Under the pieces are notes generated by a model, which saw only the letters and a list, made by a program, of their open reading frames with translations, ran no database searches and was not told the DNA's origin. This document shows, piece after piece, positions 5,927 to 5,927 of a DNA stretch of 5,927 nucleotides; position 1 is the stretch's first letter, and each line of letters opens with the position of its first letter. The position numbers and the translations under genes are program-made. This DNA is from Dehalococcoidia bacterium (GTDB lineage Bacteria > Chloroflexota > Dehalococcoidia > Dehalococcoidales > RBG-16-60-22). The stretch spans positions 1 to 5,927 of the forward strand of contig JAUWYU010000103.1 in the NCBI GenBank assembly GCA_030615655.1, given 5' to 3'.

Positions 5927-5927
5927 T

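Overview
The window comes from a bacterial chromosome. Genes are compact, Shine-Dalgarno sites are recognisable, promoters are sigma-70-like, both tRNA genes encode their CCA ends, and GTG and TTG starts are used. Most genes are of moderate to fairly high GC (sampled 60-base lines run from about 43% to 68%). The largest gene is a molybdopterin enzyme of the anaerobic transhydroxylase type, which points to an anaerobe. A sediment or groundwater bacterium, perhaps Chloroflexota/Dehalococcoidia-like, would fit, but that placement is a guess from gene content.

Left part (1-808): an AT-rich stretch (the gene is about 38% GC by my count) carries a small cytidine/blasticidin-S-deaminase-like enzyme. 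After it come a strong promoter and two tandem tRNA genes, tRNA-Phe(GAA) and tRNA-Gly(GCC). Middle (814-3324, minus strand): a complete 836-residue homologue of the pyrogallol-phloroglucinol transhydroxylase large subunit. It converges on the tRNAs and starts at TTG. No gene for the iron-sulfur small subunit lies beside it. A 152-bp divergent region separates it from an exodeoxyribonuclease III/AP endonuclease gene (3477-4256, plus). That gene shares its last bases, tail to tail, with an MtnX-like HAD phosphatase gene (4253-4903, minus). The phosphatase is in turn divergent from a DUF72/YecE-family gene (5026-5748, plus). The right edge may hold the 3' end of another minus-strand gene.

The genes do not form one pathway. 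The order is a series of single-gene units in alternating orientation, each with its own promoter. The observations of most interest are the apparently orphan transhydroxylase with two changed active-site positions, the deaminase with a changed sugar-binding motif in a compositionally foreign patch, and the overlapping promoters and interleaved inverted repeats in the 3325-3476 control region. I found no CRISPR array, insertion sequence or obvious multigene defence system.
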